From contig CAMXCT020001629.1 of the NCBI GenBank assembly GCA_947184155.2, forward strand, positions 62,001 to 126,000: a DNA stretch of 64,000 nt. Direction: 5' to 3'. Below the pieces are notes generated by a model. The model was not told where the DNA came from. It did not search any database and saw nothing but the letters and a program-made list of their open reading frames with translations. Of the stretch, positions 39,836 to 51,860 are shown in pieces (the stretch's first letter is position 1; each line of letters starts with the position of its first letter). A program made the position numbers and the translations under genes. The stretch is from Cladocopium goreaui. Taxonomy: Eukaryota > Sar > Dinophyceae > Suessiales > Symbiodiniaceae.

Positions 39836-41878
39836 TATATTATTATATTCTATCATCTAGTTTATAGTTTTAACTTGACAGTTTTCACAACTATATGACG
39901 TTTGGATGCCTTGGGTACAGGTGGATTTTTTGGGGGGCCAAACTTGGACCCACACCCAATATCCCTTAAATTTGGTGGCTATAAAGATCTATATAATTGT
40001 TCTTGGTACCGCTTCCCACGTCCTGTTTCCACCGTTGTTTTTTAGGCCGAATGGATGACAACATCCATGTGCCGCGCTTGGTCGCGGTGTTGGCATGTTA
40101 ATTCGCAAGAGCTCTTGGGGATGTTCGATGCCTCAATTTCGACGATTGCTGACACATGGCAGTTCAAAAAACATAAATCCAATTTGTTTGCCCTCTTCAA
40201 TTCTTGAGCTGCTCGTATGGTTGACCCTATAGCCTTATGACCAACCATTTGCATTGAACTACTCTAAATGCGGATGCCAGACATTTCGATTCGCGATTGC
40301 AAAAAGAGCAGCATGATGCCGCCATGCCAGTTATGTACTTTCTTTATCCACTTAATTTGTCCTCCATTGTGCAGGTTCAGGTTTGCCAATCATGGCCAGC
40401 AACAGGCCAAACGTGGGATACTTTTCAAAAAAGCTTTCCCACCATGGGACCATGGTTTTTTTTCCTCTCGGTTTACGGAGGATGTCTCCGGGGCCGAACA
40501 TTTGGCTCAAAGGCAGGACAGGAAACCTTTTTGCAAATCACATGCATTCAATATCATTCAATTGCAGCTGGGTTCTAGCGATAAAATTTGATTCAAGGTA
40601 ACTCGAGGTGATCAAAACGCAAGTCTCAAGGTCGTTCAAGCAACGATTATAAATTATATACGTGTATATATATATATATATAAATGCATGTGCATTTACT
40701 ATTCTTATGTGACTTAGTGTATTTGTTTAACCTTTGTTGTGATTTTGGGCAATTAACATATTCCTCATGTTGATGTTTGCTGTTCTGCATTGATCTGAGT
40801 TGCATTTGTTGATATTGTTTCTGAATTCTGTTCTTCTGGTTCCTAAGAATAATTGTCATAATGCTGTTGATTTATGTGAAATCGGCAGTGGAACGGTAGA
40901 GGCAGCAGCCACTCCAGTAACGGTAGGTGGCCGTCTTTGACGTCTTCAACACCTCAATCCATGGCATTCTCCGGCGATGGAGCTCGGAGCATGACAACTG
41001 GGCGGCCGCTGGGCCGGATTGAGGGCGAAATGGCTGGGTGGGATGGGGGCAGTGAGCCGTCACCATTGATGGTCAAAAAGGGGTAATCATCCTGAAAATG
41101 GACATGAATAATCACTCATCGGATTTGGGAATTAGAGTCTATATTAACACTTCTTTTTTTTCATTTATCATGTATTACTTTGATTTGCCCAGAGGTGGGA
41201 TATCCACTGAATTACCCGTACCCGTAAACAAACGTGGCTGGCTAGAGGTCTCCTTGATGGGAAGAGAATCTATGTGTTGGATTGCCAGCGGGTGTGAGAT
41301 ATCAATGATTTGAGATGAGTCAATGGTTGGTTCATCGACTGTTCCTGGGGCCACAACACTCAGACACTCAGCTCCGCATTGGGTCTGCCATGGTTCAGCT
41401 GATCCATCCATTGCATGGGTCTTGGAAGTTTGATTTGCACCATTTTGCACCTAAGGTCGAGATTGGAACTGAGGAAGGCAAAAGGCAGGGCATCGGGTAG
41501 CCTGGGGTCATAAAGTCATCACCTGACAAATCTTCGTAGGTTTGGCCTACAGCACATCTCTCAACTCCAAGTGTTGTAAATCTACGTTGCTTGCATGAAA
41601 ACAAGTATGTTAGAAAATCATCTTAGGGGACCAAGCATGTCCAGAATGGCCTGCACCCCATCAACCCCATCAGGCAGCTGCTGTGGAAAATGTCAAAACC
41701 CACCAAAATGGATCTGGACAAAGATAATTGGACATGGCAATCTTTGGGTTCCCTGCTCAATTTCGAGGTAGATTTTTTGCGCTGTACCGCTGCGCTGTAC
41801 CTGGAATTGTGTTTGCAAAGATCTTTCGGCTTTGCCCTTGCCCAGTAGTGCGAAGTGTGTAAGTGTAAATATTCACAA

Positions 41879-43756
41879 ATGTCCAGTGCTCTGCATGGCT
41901 ACATGGACCCGTCATCTACTGACAAAGGTGCAGCAGATGAAACTGATAAAGTCAATCTTCAGGTGCTGTGCTTGACTGGAGAAGGAGTGGCATTGAGTGT
42001 CCCTCGCTCTATGCTTGGGTATGACCTGTGGAGGTTGGTGTCCGAGAAGCTTCCATGCAAGCCAGGCGCAAAGCTCGCCATGCATCACGTGAATGCAAAG
42101 CTGAGGCTGAATCAAACCTTGGGAGGGCAAGGAATGGTTGGAACATCGGCAACGCTTTCCTGCACTTACATACCAACAAATGTGTACAGAGCATGGTGTT
42201 ACATATGTGGGCTCCGGACTTGCGAGGAAAATTTTGTGCTAGAAGGCGTCACACAACTTGAGGGAGCAATCCCTGGAGAGTATTTGCATCATTTGCCCCG
42301 CAGCCTTACAAGATTGACTTTTGGAAGTGATTTCAACCAAAGCCTGGAGAAGGTAACCTTGCCATCGAGTCTTCAAAGCTTGAGTTTTGGCAATGACTTC
42401 GACCAAAGCCTGGAGCAGGTGACCTTGCCATCGAGTCTTCAAAGCTTGAGTTTTGGCAGGCATTTCAGCCAAAGTATGGAGAGGGTGACCTTGCCATCGA
42501 GTCTTCAAAGATTGAGTTTTGGCAGGAATTTCAACCAAAGCCTGGAGCAGGTGACCTTGCCGTCGAGTCTCCAAAGCTTGAGTTTTGGGCTTAGATTCAA
42601 CCAAAGCCTGGAGCGGGTGACCTTGCCATCGAGTCTTCAAAGCTTGACTTTTGGAAGTGATTTCAACCACAGCCTGGCGCAGGTGACCTTGCCATCGAGT
42701 CTTCAACGCTTGAGTTTTGGCAGGCATTTCAACCAAAGCATGGAGGGGGTGACCTTGCCATGGAGTTTGCAAAGCTTGAGTTTTGGCCTTTCCTTCAACC
42801 AAAGCCTGGAGCGAGTGACCTTGCCATCGAGTCTTCAAAGCTTGAGTTTTGGTTCTAATTTCAACCAAAGCCTGGAGCATGTGACATTGCCATCGAGTCT
42901 TCAAAGCTTGACTTTTGGAAGTGATTTCAACCAAAGCCTGATCTTGCCATCGGGTCTTCAAAGCTTGAGTTTTGGCCTTTCAGTCAACCAAAGCCTGGAG
43001 CAGGTGACCTTGCCATTGAGTCTTCAAAGCTTGAGTTTTGGAGGGACTCTTAACCAGAGCCTGGAGCGGGTGACCTTGCCATCGAGTCTTCAATTCTTGA
43101 GCTTTGGCGGGAATCTCAGCCACAGCCTAGAGCAGGTCACCTTGCCGTCGAGTCTCCAAAGCTTGAGTTTTGGGCTTAGATTCAACCAAAGCCTGGAGCG
43201 GGTGACCTTGCCATCGAGTCTTCAAAGCTTGACTTTTGGAAGTGATTTCAACCACAGCCTGGAACAGGTGACCTTGCCATCGAGTCTTCAACGCTTGAGT
43301 TTTGGCAATGACTTCAACCAAAGCCTGGAGCAGGTTACCTTGCCATTGAGTCTTCAAAGCTTGAGTTTTGGTTTTCATTTCAACCAGACCCTGGAGCAGG
43401 TGACCTTGCCATCAAGTCTTCAAAGCTTGAGTTTTGGCCTTTTGTTCAACCAAAGCCTAGAGCGGGTGACCTTGCCATCGGGTCTTCAAAGTTTGAGTTT
43501 TGGCGATGATTTCAATCAAAGCCTGGAGCGGGTGACCTTACCGTCGAGTCTTCAAAGCTTGAGCTTTGGCCTTAAGTTCAATCAAAGCCTGGAGCGGGTG
43601 ACCTTGCCGTCGAGTCTTCAAAGCTTGAGATTTGGCGGGAATCTCAACCAAAGCCTGGAGGGGGTGACCTTGCCATCAAGTCTTCAAATCTTCAGTGCTA
43701 GCTGTTTGTCTTGCATTATCGCTGTCAGTGCCTCCAGCTGTTCTTTGTTTGATTGA
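41879..43756 (+). CDS. FNIP/LRR-like repeat protein with ubiquitin-like N-terminus, copy 2 (625 aa)
   Basis: Same architecture and exactly the same length as copy 1; first ATG 41879. The N-terminal region differs by one residue in the clear part (GGQGMVG for GEQGMVG). In the repeat region the order is changed: the TLPWSLQ unit of copy 1 position 4 is missing there, two extra units (SNFNQSLEHV and neighbour) stand before the short FNQSLIL repeat, and the duplicated GDD unit near the end is single. Insertions and losses balance to the same length. The frame is intact, which argues for selection or very recent origin. Confidence 0.9.
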   Translation: MSSALHGYMDPSSTDKGAADETDKVNLQVLCLTGEGVALSVPRSMLGYDLWRLVSEKLPCKPGAKLAMHHVNAKLRLNQTLGGQGMVGTSATLSCTYIPTNVYRAWCYICGLRTCEENFVLEGVTQLEGAIPGEYLHHLPRSLTRLTFGSDFNQSLEKVTLPSSLQSLSFGNDFDQSLEQVTLPSSLQSLSFGRHFSQSMERVTLPSSLQRLSFGRNFNQSLEQVTLPSSLQSLSFGLRFNQSLERVTLPSSLQSLTFGSDFNHSLAQVTLPSSLQRLSFGRHFNQSMEGVTLPWSLQSLSFGLSFNQSLERVTLPSSLQSLSFGSNFNQSLEHVTLPSSLQSLTFGSDFNQSLILPSGLQSLSFGLSVNQSLEQVTLPLSLQSLSFGGTLNQSLERVTLPSSLQFLSFGGNLSHSLEQVTLPSSLQSLSFGLRFNQSLERVTLPSSLQSLTFGSDFNHSLEQVTLPSSLQRLSFGNDFNQSLEQVTLPLSLQSLSFGFHFNQTLEQVTLPSSLQSLSFGLLFNQSLERVTLPSGLQSLSFGDDFNQSLERVTLPSSLQSLSFGLKFNQSLERVTLPSSLQSLRFGGNLNQSLEGVTLPSSLQIFSASCLSCIIAVSASSCSLFD

Positions 43757-46280
43757 TATGTTTATATTCACGAACCATGGCAAAAGAGGCTTGCTTTCCC
43801 AGGCATGCGTGAGGCGTCCCAAGCCAGTACCTGTTTTGTCGTGAATAGCGTAAATAGGTGTTGCAATGTTACATAAATATATGTGTTACCTACAGTATAC
43901 TAGTATCCACCAGCTCAATATACACATGCATACAAATTCATAGACATAGATACATTGAAATCCATATTATGAATATAAAAGTATGATTAAGTATGTACAT
44001 AATTAAAAGGTCGGTGTATATGAGTTTTTACACGTGCACGTATCTTTATATACACGATGCATTGTTTTACACGATGCATTGTTTGTATACATATTATCAT
44101 ATCTGATTTAATTGCAGAATGATATGCAAACTATATCCGTTGTTGAGAATGTTATTCCCGCATGCCAACTTTCCACCATTGATCGATTTATCCTGGGCCC
44201 ATCCGTTGGCAATTGGGAAATTATATAGCCAACCACCACGTTAAGCAACGGTAAAAACAAAAAAAATATGGAAAATTACCAAAAAAAATGGGAGTCTGTT
44301 GCAGCCAAGCACTGGGAATTCAGAGGACAAACACGGGGAAATCAAAAAATAAGGGTTACTGCAAACCATCAGAAACAAGACTTGTCATCATAAACAATAG
44401 GGATATAATCTACTAGGGTACCTGCAGAAGTATCTGAAATGAATGGTTGAACTCTTTGGAGATGGCCATGGAGAGAGGGAGAGAGAGAGAGAGACCACCA
44501 AGGGGTTTATATCTCAATCCTAAGTTTGATTAATACTAAGTTAATCCCCCCCATGTTCGGTTATATCAATTACATCCTAAGGATATGTTCTTGGGGCGAA
44601 TGGTTTCTCGTTGCAGTTCACCTTCGCTCCACCCCGTGCAGGTGCACCTTCAGGTCCTCTAAGGATCCAGCAGTCTCAGTGCCCGGAAAGCTCAGCAGTG
44701 GACTGATTGGGCAGGGTGATTCCATCCCGGTGCTCCAACCTTTCATATACCTTCCAATTAACATAGATATGGAGAATCCACAATTTCATACAACTTCTAG
44801 ATTGGTTTTTTGGGTGACGTTTGTATGTACCCATGTTGATTTACTTCTATTTACTATTATGTACTTAAGGGTACAGATAACAATGGAAGTTGATGCTTTT
44901 ACCTTCTTGATGATTCACCAATAGTACAATGCGCCAGTTTGAACTTGCCTAGAATGCCTAGCTGGTTGGTGGTTTCAAACATTTTCTATTTTCCATGAAA
45001 TATGGGATAATCCTTCCCATTGACTAATATTTTTCAAGATGGTTAAAGCCACCAACCAGCTAGATGTTCCATTGATCTTCCTTTTCTATCCTGTTCTATT
45101 CGTTGTCATTGCTGTCCATCCTGTTGCCTCGGACGTCGGAGAGGTCAGAGCAATGGGTCGATTGGCTGCGCAGCGGCAAGCAGATTGGTTGGGCACAGAG
45201 CCGTGCGGGCGCGTAAGTGCAATGGCATTTGTGTGGCAGCTATGAGTCTGGCAGTGCATTCATCCCAGGCGGGTGAATTCAAAAATATCCACTACATTAT
45301 TATATATATACATACATATATGTATGTATATATATATATGTATATATATATGTGTGTGTGTATGTATGTATGTTTGCATGCATGCATGCATGTATTTTTA
45401 CATACATACATACATGCATACATACATGCATACCTACCTACCTACCTACCTACATACATACATACATACACGGTATATTATTACATTCTATCATCTAGTT
45501 TATAGTTTTAACTTGACAGTTTTCACAACTATATGACGTTTGGATGCCTTGGGTACAGGTGGATTTTTTTGGGGGCCAAACTTGGACCCACACCCAATAT
45601 CCCTTAAATTTGGTGGCTATAAAGATCTATATAATTGTTCTTGGTACCGCTTCCCACGTCCTGTTTCCACCGTTGTTTTTTAGGCCGAATGGATGACAAC
45701 ATCCATGTGCCGCGCTTGGTCGCGGTGTTGGCATGTTAATTCGCAAGAGCTCTTGGGGATGTTCGATGCCTCAATTTCGACGATTGCTGACACATGGCAG
45801 TTCAAAAAACATAAATCCAATTTGTTTGCCCTCTTCAATTCTTGAGCTGCTCGTATGGTTGACCCTATAGCCTTATGACCAACCATTTGCATTGAACTAC
45901 TCTAAATGCGGATGCCAGACATTTCGATTCGCGATTGCAAAAAGAGCAGCATGATGCCGCCATGCCAGTTATGTACTTTCTTTATCCACTTAATTTGTCC
46001 TCCATTGTGCAGGTTCAGGTTTGCCAATCATGGCCAGCAACAGGCCAAACGTGGGATACTTTTCAAAAAAGCTTTCCCACCATGGGACCATGGTTTTTTT
46101 TCCTCTCGGTTTACGGAGGATGTCTCCGGGGCCGAACATTTGGCTCAAAGGCAGGACAGGAAACCTTTATGCAAATCACATGCATTCAATATCATTCAAT
46201 TGCAGCTGGGTTCTAGCGATAAAATTTGATTCAAGGTAACTCGAGGTGATCAAAACGCAAGTCTCAAGGTCGTTCAAGCA
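43757..46280 (+). other. Spacer of unit 2 with MITE-2 (44958-45063)
   Basis: Same content as the unit 1 spacer. The MITE is CTAGCTGGTTGGTGG...CCACCAACCAGCTAG. Private changes include an added ACC near 44632. Confidence 0.7.
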
Positions 46281-47513
46281 ACGATTATAAATTATATACG
46301 TGTATATATATATATATAAATGCATGTGCATTTACTATTCTTATGTGACTTAGTGTATTTGTTTAACCTTTGTTGTGATTTTGGGCAATTTACATATTCC
46401 TCATGTTGATGTTTGCTGTTCTGCATTGATCTGAGTTGCATTTGTTGATATTGTTTCTGAATTCTGTTCTTCTGGTTCCTAAGAATAATTGTCATAATGC
46501 TGTTGATTTATGTGAAATCGGCAGTGGAACGGTAGAGGCAGCAGCCACTCCAGTAACGGTAGGTGGCCGTCTTTGACGTCTTCAACACCTCAATCCATGG
46601 CATTCTCCGGCGATGGAGCTCGGAGCATGACAACTGGGCGGCCGCTGGGCCGGATGAGGGCGAAATGGCTGGGTGGGATGGGGGCAGTGAGCCGTCACCA
46701 TTGATGGTCAAAAAGGGGTAATCATCCTGAAAATGGACATGAATAATCACTCATCGGATTTGGGAATTAGAGTCTATATTAACACTTCTTTTTTTTCATT
46801 TATCATGTATTACTTTGATTTGCCCAGAGGTGGGATATCCACTGAATTACCCGTACCCGTAAACAAACGTGGCTGGCTAGAGGTCTCCTTGATGGGAAGA
46901 GAATCTATGTGTTGGATTGCCAGCGGGTGTGAGATATCAATGATTTGAGATGAGTCAATGGTTGGTTCATCGACTGTTCCTGGGGCCACAACACTCAGAC
47001 ACTCAGCTCCGCATTGGGTCTGCCATGGTTCAGCTGATCCATCCATTGCATGGGTCTTGGAAGTTTGATTTGCACCATTTTGCACCTAAGGTCTAGGTTG
47101 GAACTGAGGAAGGCAACAGGCAGGGCATCGGGCAGCCTGGGGTCATAAAGTCATCACCTGACAAATCTTCGTAGGTTTGGCCTACAGCACATCTCTCAAC
47201 TCCAAGTGTTGTAAATCTACGTTGCTTGCATGAAAACAAGTATGTTAGAAAATCATCTTAGGGGACCAAGCATGTCCAGAATGGCCTGCACCCCATCAAC
47301 CCCATCAGGCAGCTGCTGTGGAAAATGTCAAAACCCACCAAAATGGATCTGGACAAAGATAATTGGACATGGCAATCTTTGGGTTCCCTGCTCAATTTCG
47401 AGGTAGATTTTTTGCGCTGTACCGCTGCGCTGTACCTGGAATTGTGTTTGCAAAGATCTTTCGGCTTTGCCCTTGCCCAGTAGTGCGAAGTGTGTAAGTG
47501 TAAATATTCACAA

Positions 47514-49391
47514 ATGTCCAGTGCACTGCATGGCTACATGGACCCGTCATCTACTGACAAAGGTGCAGCAGATGAAACTGATAAAGTCAATCTTCAGGTG
47601 CTGTGCTTGACTGGAGAAGGAGTGGCATTGAGTGTCCCTCGCTCTATGCTTGGGTATGACCTGTGGAGGTTGGTGTCCGAGAAGCTTCCATGCAAGCCAG
47701 GCGCAAAGCTCGCCATGCATCACGTGAATGCAAAGCTGAGGCTGAATCAAACCTTGGGAGGGCAAGGAATGGTTGGAACATCGGCAACGCTTTCCTGCAC
47801 TTACATACCAACAAATGTGTACAGAGCATGGTGTTACATATGTGGGCTCCGGACTTGCGAGGAAAATTTTGTGCTAGAAGGCGTCACACAACTTGAGGGA
47901 GCAATCCCTGGAGAGTATTTGCATCATTTGCCCCGCAGCCTTACAAGATTGACTTTTGGAAGTGATTTCAACCAAAGCCTGGAGAAGGTAACCTTGCCAT
48001 CGAGTCTTCAAAGCTTGAGTTTTGGCAATGACTTCGACCAAAGCCTGGAGCAGGTGACCTTGCCATCGAGTCTTCAAAGCTTGAGTTTTGGCAGGCATTT
48101 CAGCCAAAGTATGGAGAGGGTGACCTTGCCATCGAGTCTTCAAAGATTGAGTTTTGGCAGGAATTTCAACCAAAGCCTGGAGCAGGTGACCTTGCCGTCG
48201 AGTCTCCAAAGCTTGAGTTTTGGGCTTAGATTCAACCAAAGCCTGGAGCGGGTGACCTTGCCATCGAGTCTTCAAAGCTTGACTTTTGGAAGTGATTTCA
48301 ACCACAGCCTGGCGCAGGTGACCTTGCCATCGAGTCTTCAACGCTTGAGTTTTGGCAGGCATTTCAACCAAAGCATGGAGGGGGTGACCTTGCCATGGAG
48401 TTTGCAAAGCTTGAGTTTTGGCCTTTCCTTCAACCAAAGCCTGGAGCGAGTGACCTTGCCATCGAGTCTTCAAAGCTTGAGTTTTGGTTCTAATTTCAAC
48501 CAAAGCCTGGAGCATGTGACATTGCCATTGAGTCTTCAAAGCTTGACTTTTGGAAGTGATTTCAACCAAAGCCTGATCTTGCCATCGGGTCTTCAAAGCT
48601 TGAGTTTTGGCCTTTCAGTCAACCAAAGCCTGGAGCAGGTGACCTTGCCATTGAGTCTTCAAAGCTTGAGTTTTGGAGGGACTCTTAACCAGAGCCTGGA
48701 GCGGGTGACCTTGCCATCGAGTCTTCAATTCTTGAGCTTTGGCGGGAATCTCAGCCACAGCCTAGAGCAGGTCACCTTGCCGTCGAGTCTCCAAAGCTTG
48801 AGTTTTGGGCTTAGATTCAACCAAAGCCTGGAGCGGGTGACCTTGCCATCGAGTCTTCAAAGCTTGACTTTTGGAAGTGATTTCAACCACAGCCTGGAAC
48901 AGGTGACCTTGCCATCGAGTCTTCAACGCTTGAGTTTTGGCAATGACTTCAACCAAAGCCTGGAGCAGGTTACCTTGCCATTGAGTCTTCAAAGCTTGAG
49001 TTTTGGTTTTCATTTCAACCAGACCCTGGAGCAGGTGACCTTGCCATCAAGTCTTCAAAGCTTGAGTTTTGGCCTTTTGTTCAACCAAAGCCTAGAGCGG
49101 GTGACCTTGCCATCGGGTCTTCAAAGTTTGAGTTTTGGCGATGATTTCAATCAAAGCCTGGAGCGGGTGACCTTACCGTCGAGTCTTCAAAGCTTGAGCT
49201 TTGGCCTTAAGTTCAATCAAAGCCTGGAGCGGGTGACCTTGCCGTCGAGTCTTCAAAGCTTGAGATTTGGCGGGAATCTCAACCAAAGCCTGGAGGGGGT
49301 GACCTTGCCATCAAGTCTTCAAATCTTCAGTGCTAGCTGTTTGTCTTGCATTATCGCTGTCAGTGCCTCCAGCTGTTCTTTGTTTGATTGA
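47514..49391 (+). CDS. FNIP/LRR-like repeat protein with ubiquitin-like N-terminus, copy 3 (625 aa)
   Basis: First ATG 47514. Nearly identical to copy 2: the only residue difference I see is LEHVTLPLSL against LEHVTLPSSL in one repeat. It shares the altered repeat order of copy 2. The 72-residue and 240-residue frames on the other strand are shadows. Confidence 0.9.
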   Translation: MSSALHGYMDPSSTDKGAADETDKVNLQVLCLTGEGVALSVPRSMLGYDLWRLVSEKLPCKPGAKLAMHHVNAKLRLNQTLGGQGMVGTSATLSCTYIPTNVYRAWCYICGLRTCEENFVLEGVTQLEGAIPGEYLHHLPRSLTRLTFGSDFNQSLEKVTLPSSLQSLSFGNDFDQSLEQVTLPSSLQSLSFGRHFSQSMERVTLPSSLQRLSFGRNFNQSLEQVTLPSSLQSLSFGLRFNQSLERVTLPSSLQSLTFGSDFNHSLAQVTLPSSLQRLSFGRHFNQSMEGVTLPWSLQSLSFGLSFNQSLERVTLPSSLQSLSFGSNFNQSLEHVTLPLSLQSLTFGSDFNQSLILPSGLQSLSFGLSVNQSLEQVTLPLSLQSLSFGGTLNQSLERVTLPSSLQFLSFGGNLSHSLEQVTLPSSLQSLSFGLRFNQSLERVTLPSSLQSLTFGSDFNHSLEQVTLPSSLQRLSFGNDFNQSLEQVTLPLSLQSLSFGFHFNQTLEQVTLPSSLQSLSFGLLFNQSLERVTLPSGLQSLSFGDDFNQSLERVTLPSSLQSLSFGLKFNQSLERVTLPSSLQSLRFGGNLNQSLEGVTLPSSLQIFSASCLSCIIAVSASSCSLFD

Positions 49392-51860
49392 TATGTTTAT
49401 ATTCACGAACCATGGCAAAAGAGGCTTGCTTTCCCAGGCATGCGTGAGGCGTCCCAAGCCAGTACCTGTTTTGTCGTGAATAGCGTAAATAGGTGTTGCA
49501 ATGTTACATAAATATATGTGTTACCTACAGTATACTAGTATCCACCAGCTCAATATACACATGCATACAAATTCATAGACATAGATACATTGAAATCCAT
49601 ATTATGAATATAAAAGTATGATTAAGTATGTACATAATTAAAAGGTCGGTGTATATGAGTTTTTACACGTGCACGTATCTTTATATACACGATGCATTGT
49701 TTTACACGATGCATTGTTTGTATACATATTATCATATCTGATTTAATTGCAGAATGATATGCAAACTATATCCGTTGTTGAGAATGTTATTCCCGCATGC
49801 CAACTTTCCACCATTGATCGATTTATCCTGGGCCCATCCGTTGGCAATTGGGAAATTATATAGCCAACCACCACGTTAAGCAACGGTAAAAACAAAAAAA
49901 ATATGGAAAATTACCAAAAAAAATGGGAGTCTGTTGCAGCCAAGCACTGGGAATTCAGAGGACAAACACGGGGAAATCAAAAAATAAGGGTTACTGCAAA
50001 CCATCAGAAACAAGACTTGTCATCATAAACAATAGGGATATAATCTACTAGGGTACCTGCAGAAGTATCTGAAATGAATGGTTGAACTCTTTGGAGATGG
50101 CCATGGAGAGAGGGAGAGAGAGAGAGAGACCACCAAGGGGTTTATATCTCAATCCTAAGTTTGATTAATACTAAGTTAATCCCCCCCATGTTCGGTTATA
50201 TCAATTATATCCTAAGGATATTTTCTTGGGGCGAATGGTTTCTCGTTGCACTTCACCTTCGCTCCCCGTGCAGGTGCACCTTCAGGTCCTCTAAGGATCC
50301 AGCAGTCTCAGTGCCCGGAAAGCTCAGCAGTGGACTGATTGGGCAGGGTGATTCCATCCCGGTGCTCCAACCTTTCATATACCTTCCAATTAACATAGAT
50401 ATGGAGAATCCACAATTTCATACAACTTCTAGATTGTTTTTTTGGGTGACGTTTGTATGTACCCATGTTGATTTACTTCTATTTACTATTATGTACTTAA
50501 GGGTACAGATAACAATGGAAGTTGATGCTTTTACCTTCTTGATGATTCACCAATAGTACAATGCGCCAGTTTGAACTTGCCTAGAATGCCTAGCTGGTTG
50601 GTGGTTTCAAACATTTTCTATTTTCCATGAAATATGGGATAATCCTTCCCATTGACTAATATTTTTCAAGATGGTTAAAGCCACCAACCAGCTAGATGTT
50701 CCATTGATCTTCCTTTTCTATCCTGTTCTATTCGTTGTCATTGCTGTCCATCCTGTTGCCTCGGACGTCGGAGAGGTCAGAGCAATGGGTCGATTGGCTG
50801 CGCAGCGGCAAGCAGATTGGTTGGGCACAGAGCCGTGCGGGCGCGTAAGTGCAATGGCATTTGAGTGGCAGCTATGAGTCTGGCAGTACATTCATCCCAG
50901 GCGGGTGAATTCAAAAATGTCCACTATATATATATATGTGTGTGTGTATGTGTGTGTATGTATGTATGTATGTATGCATGCATGCATGCATGCATGCATG
51001 CATGCATACATAGATAGATAGATAGATAGATAGATACATACATACATACACGGTATATTATTATATATATTATATCATCTAGTTTATGGTTTTAACTTGA
51101 CAGTTTTCACAACTATATGACGTTTGGATGCCTTGGGTACAGGTGGATTTTTTGGGGGGGCCAACTTGGGCCCACACCCAATATCCCTTAAATTGCGTGG
51201 CTATAAAGATCTATATCATTGTTCTTGGCACCGCTTCCCACGTCCTGTTTCCACCGTTGTTTTTTAGGCCGAATGGATGACAACATCCATGTGCCGCGCT
51301 TGGTCGCGGTGTTGGCATGTTAATTCGCAAGAGCTCTTGGGGATGTTCGATGCCTCAATTTCGACGATTGCTGACACATGGCAGTTCAAAAAACATAAAT
51401 CCAATTTGTTTGCCCTCTTCAATTCTTGAGCTGCTCGTATGGTTGACCCTATAGCCTTATGACCAACCATTTGCATTGAACTACTCTAAATGCGGATGCC
51501 AGACATTTCGATTCGCGATTGCAAAAAGAGCAGCATGATGCCGCCATGCCAGTTATGTACTTTCTTTATCCACTTAATTTGTCCTCCATTGTGCAGGTTC
51601 AGGTTTGCCAATCATGGCCAGCAACAGGCCAAACGTGGGATACCTTTCAAAAAAACTAAGTTGTTCCCACCATGTTTTTTTTCCTCTCGGTTTACGGAGG
51701 ATGTCTCCGGGGCCGAACATTTGGCTCAAAGGCAGGACAGGAAACCTTTATGCAAATCACATGCATTCAATATCATTCAATTGCAGCTGGGTTCTAGCGA
51801 TAAAATTTGATTCAAGGTAACTCGAGGTGATCAAAACGCAAGTCTCAAGGTCGTTCAAGC
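49392..51860 (+). other. Spacer of unit 3 with MITE-2 (50590-50695) and a rebuilt microsatellite
   Basis: Around 50200-50280 the sequence follows unit 1, not unit 2. The microsatellite has GCAT and GATA blocks that are absent in the other units. Confidence 0.7.

Larger units (their letters stand above)
33888..40642 (+). repeat. Tandem unit copy 1 (about 5.64 kb plus a 1.1-kb insertion)
   Basis: Starts at ACGATTAATTATAAATTATA and ends at GGTCGTTCAAGCA, like units 2 and 3. It contains one FNIP-like gene, the MITE-2 copy at 39294-39399 and a compound microsatellite at 39640-39835. It is unique in carrying the transposon at 33914-35019. It differs from units 2 and 3 most around 38270-38340. Confidence 0.9.
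38106..40642 (+). other. Spacer of unit 1 with possible small exons
   Basis: Contains a GA tract (38808-38833), MITE-2 (39294-39399) and microsatellites. Possible (+) exons that are conserved in all three units are 39466-39549 (VASDVGEVRAMGRLAAQRQA, followed by a GTAAGT donor) and a segment from 40375 after GTGCAG (RFANHGQQQAKRG). Conservation between recent duplicates is weak evidence for coding. Confidence 0.3.
40643..46280 (+). repeat. Tandem unit copy 2 (5,638 bases)
   Basis: Same borders as unit 1 without the transposon (single ACGTG at the empty site near 40660). It is close to unit 3 over the gene but has private changes around 44570-44640. Confidence 0.9.
46281..51860 (+). repeat. 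Tandem unit copy 3 (about 5,580 bases)
   Basis: Ends where the next unit would begin (GTTCAAGCA), after which the sequence becomes unrelated (51861). Shorter than unit 2, mainly through the microsatellite near 50925-51060 and changes at 51650-51680. Confidence 0.9.

Noticed and set aside
39521-39898. Tyr/Ile/His-rich frames near the compound microsatellite
   Set aside because: Produced by TATA, TATG and TACA repeats.
40502-40516. Second spliced-leader relic (CATTTGGCTCAAAG) in the tandem units
   Set aside because: Only a short, gapped resemblance to DinoSL; expected by chance.
36588-49013. Antisense open frames (KTQALKTRWQGHPLQALVE repeats) under the FNIP-like genes
   Set aside because: The 66-base repeat has no stop in one antisense frame, so long shadows are expected. 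The sense protein has the recognisable fold and full length.
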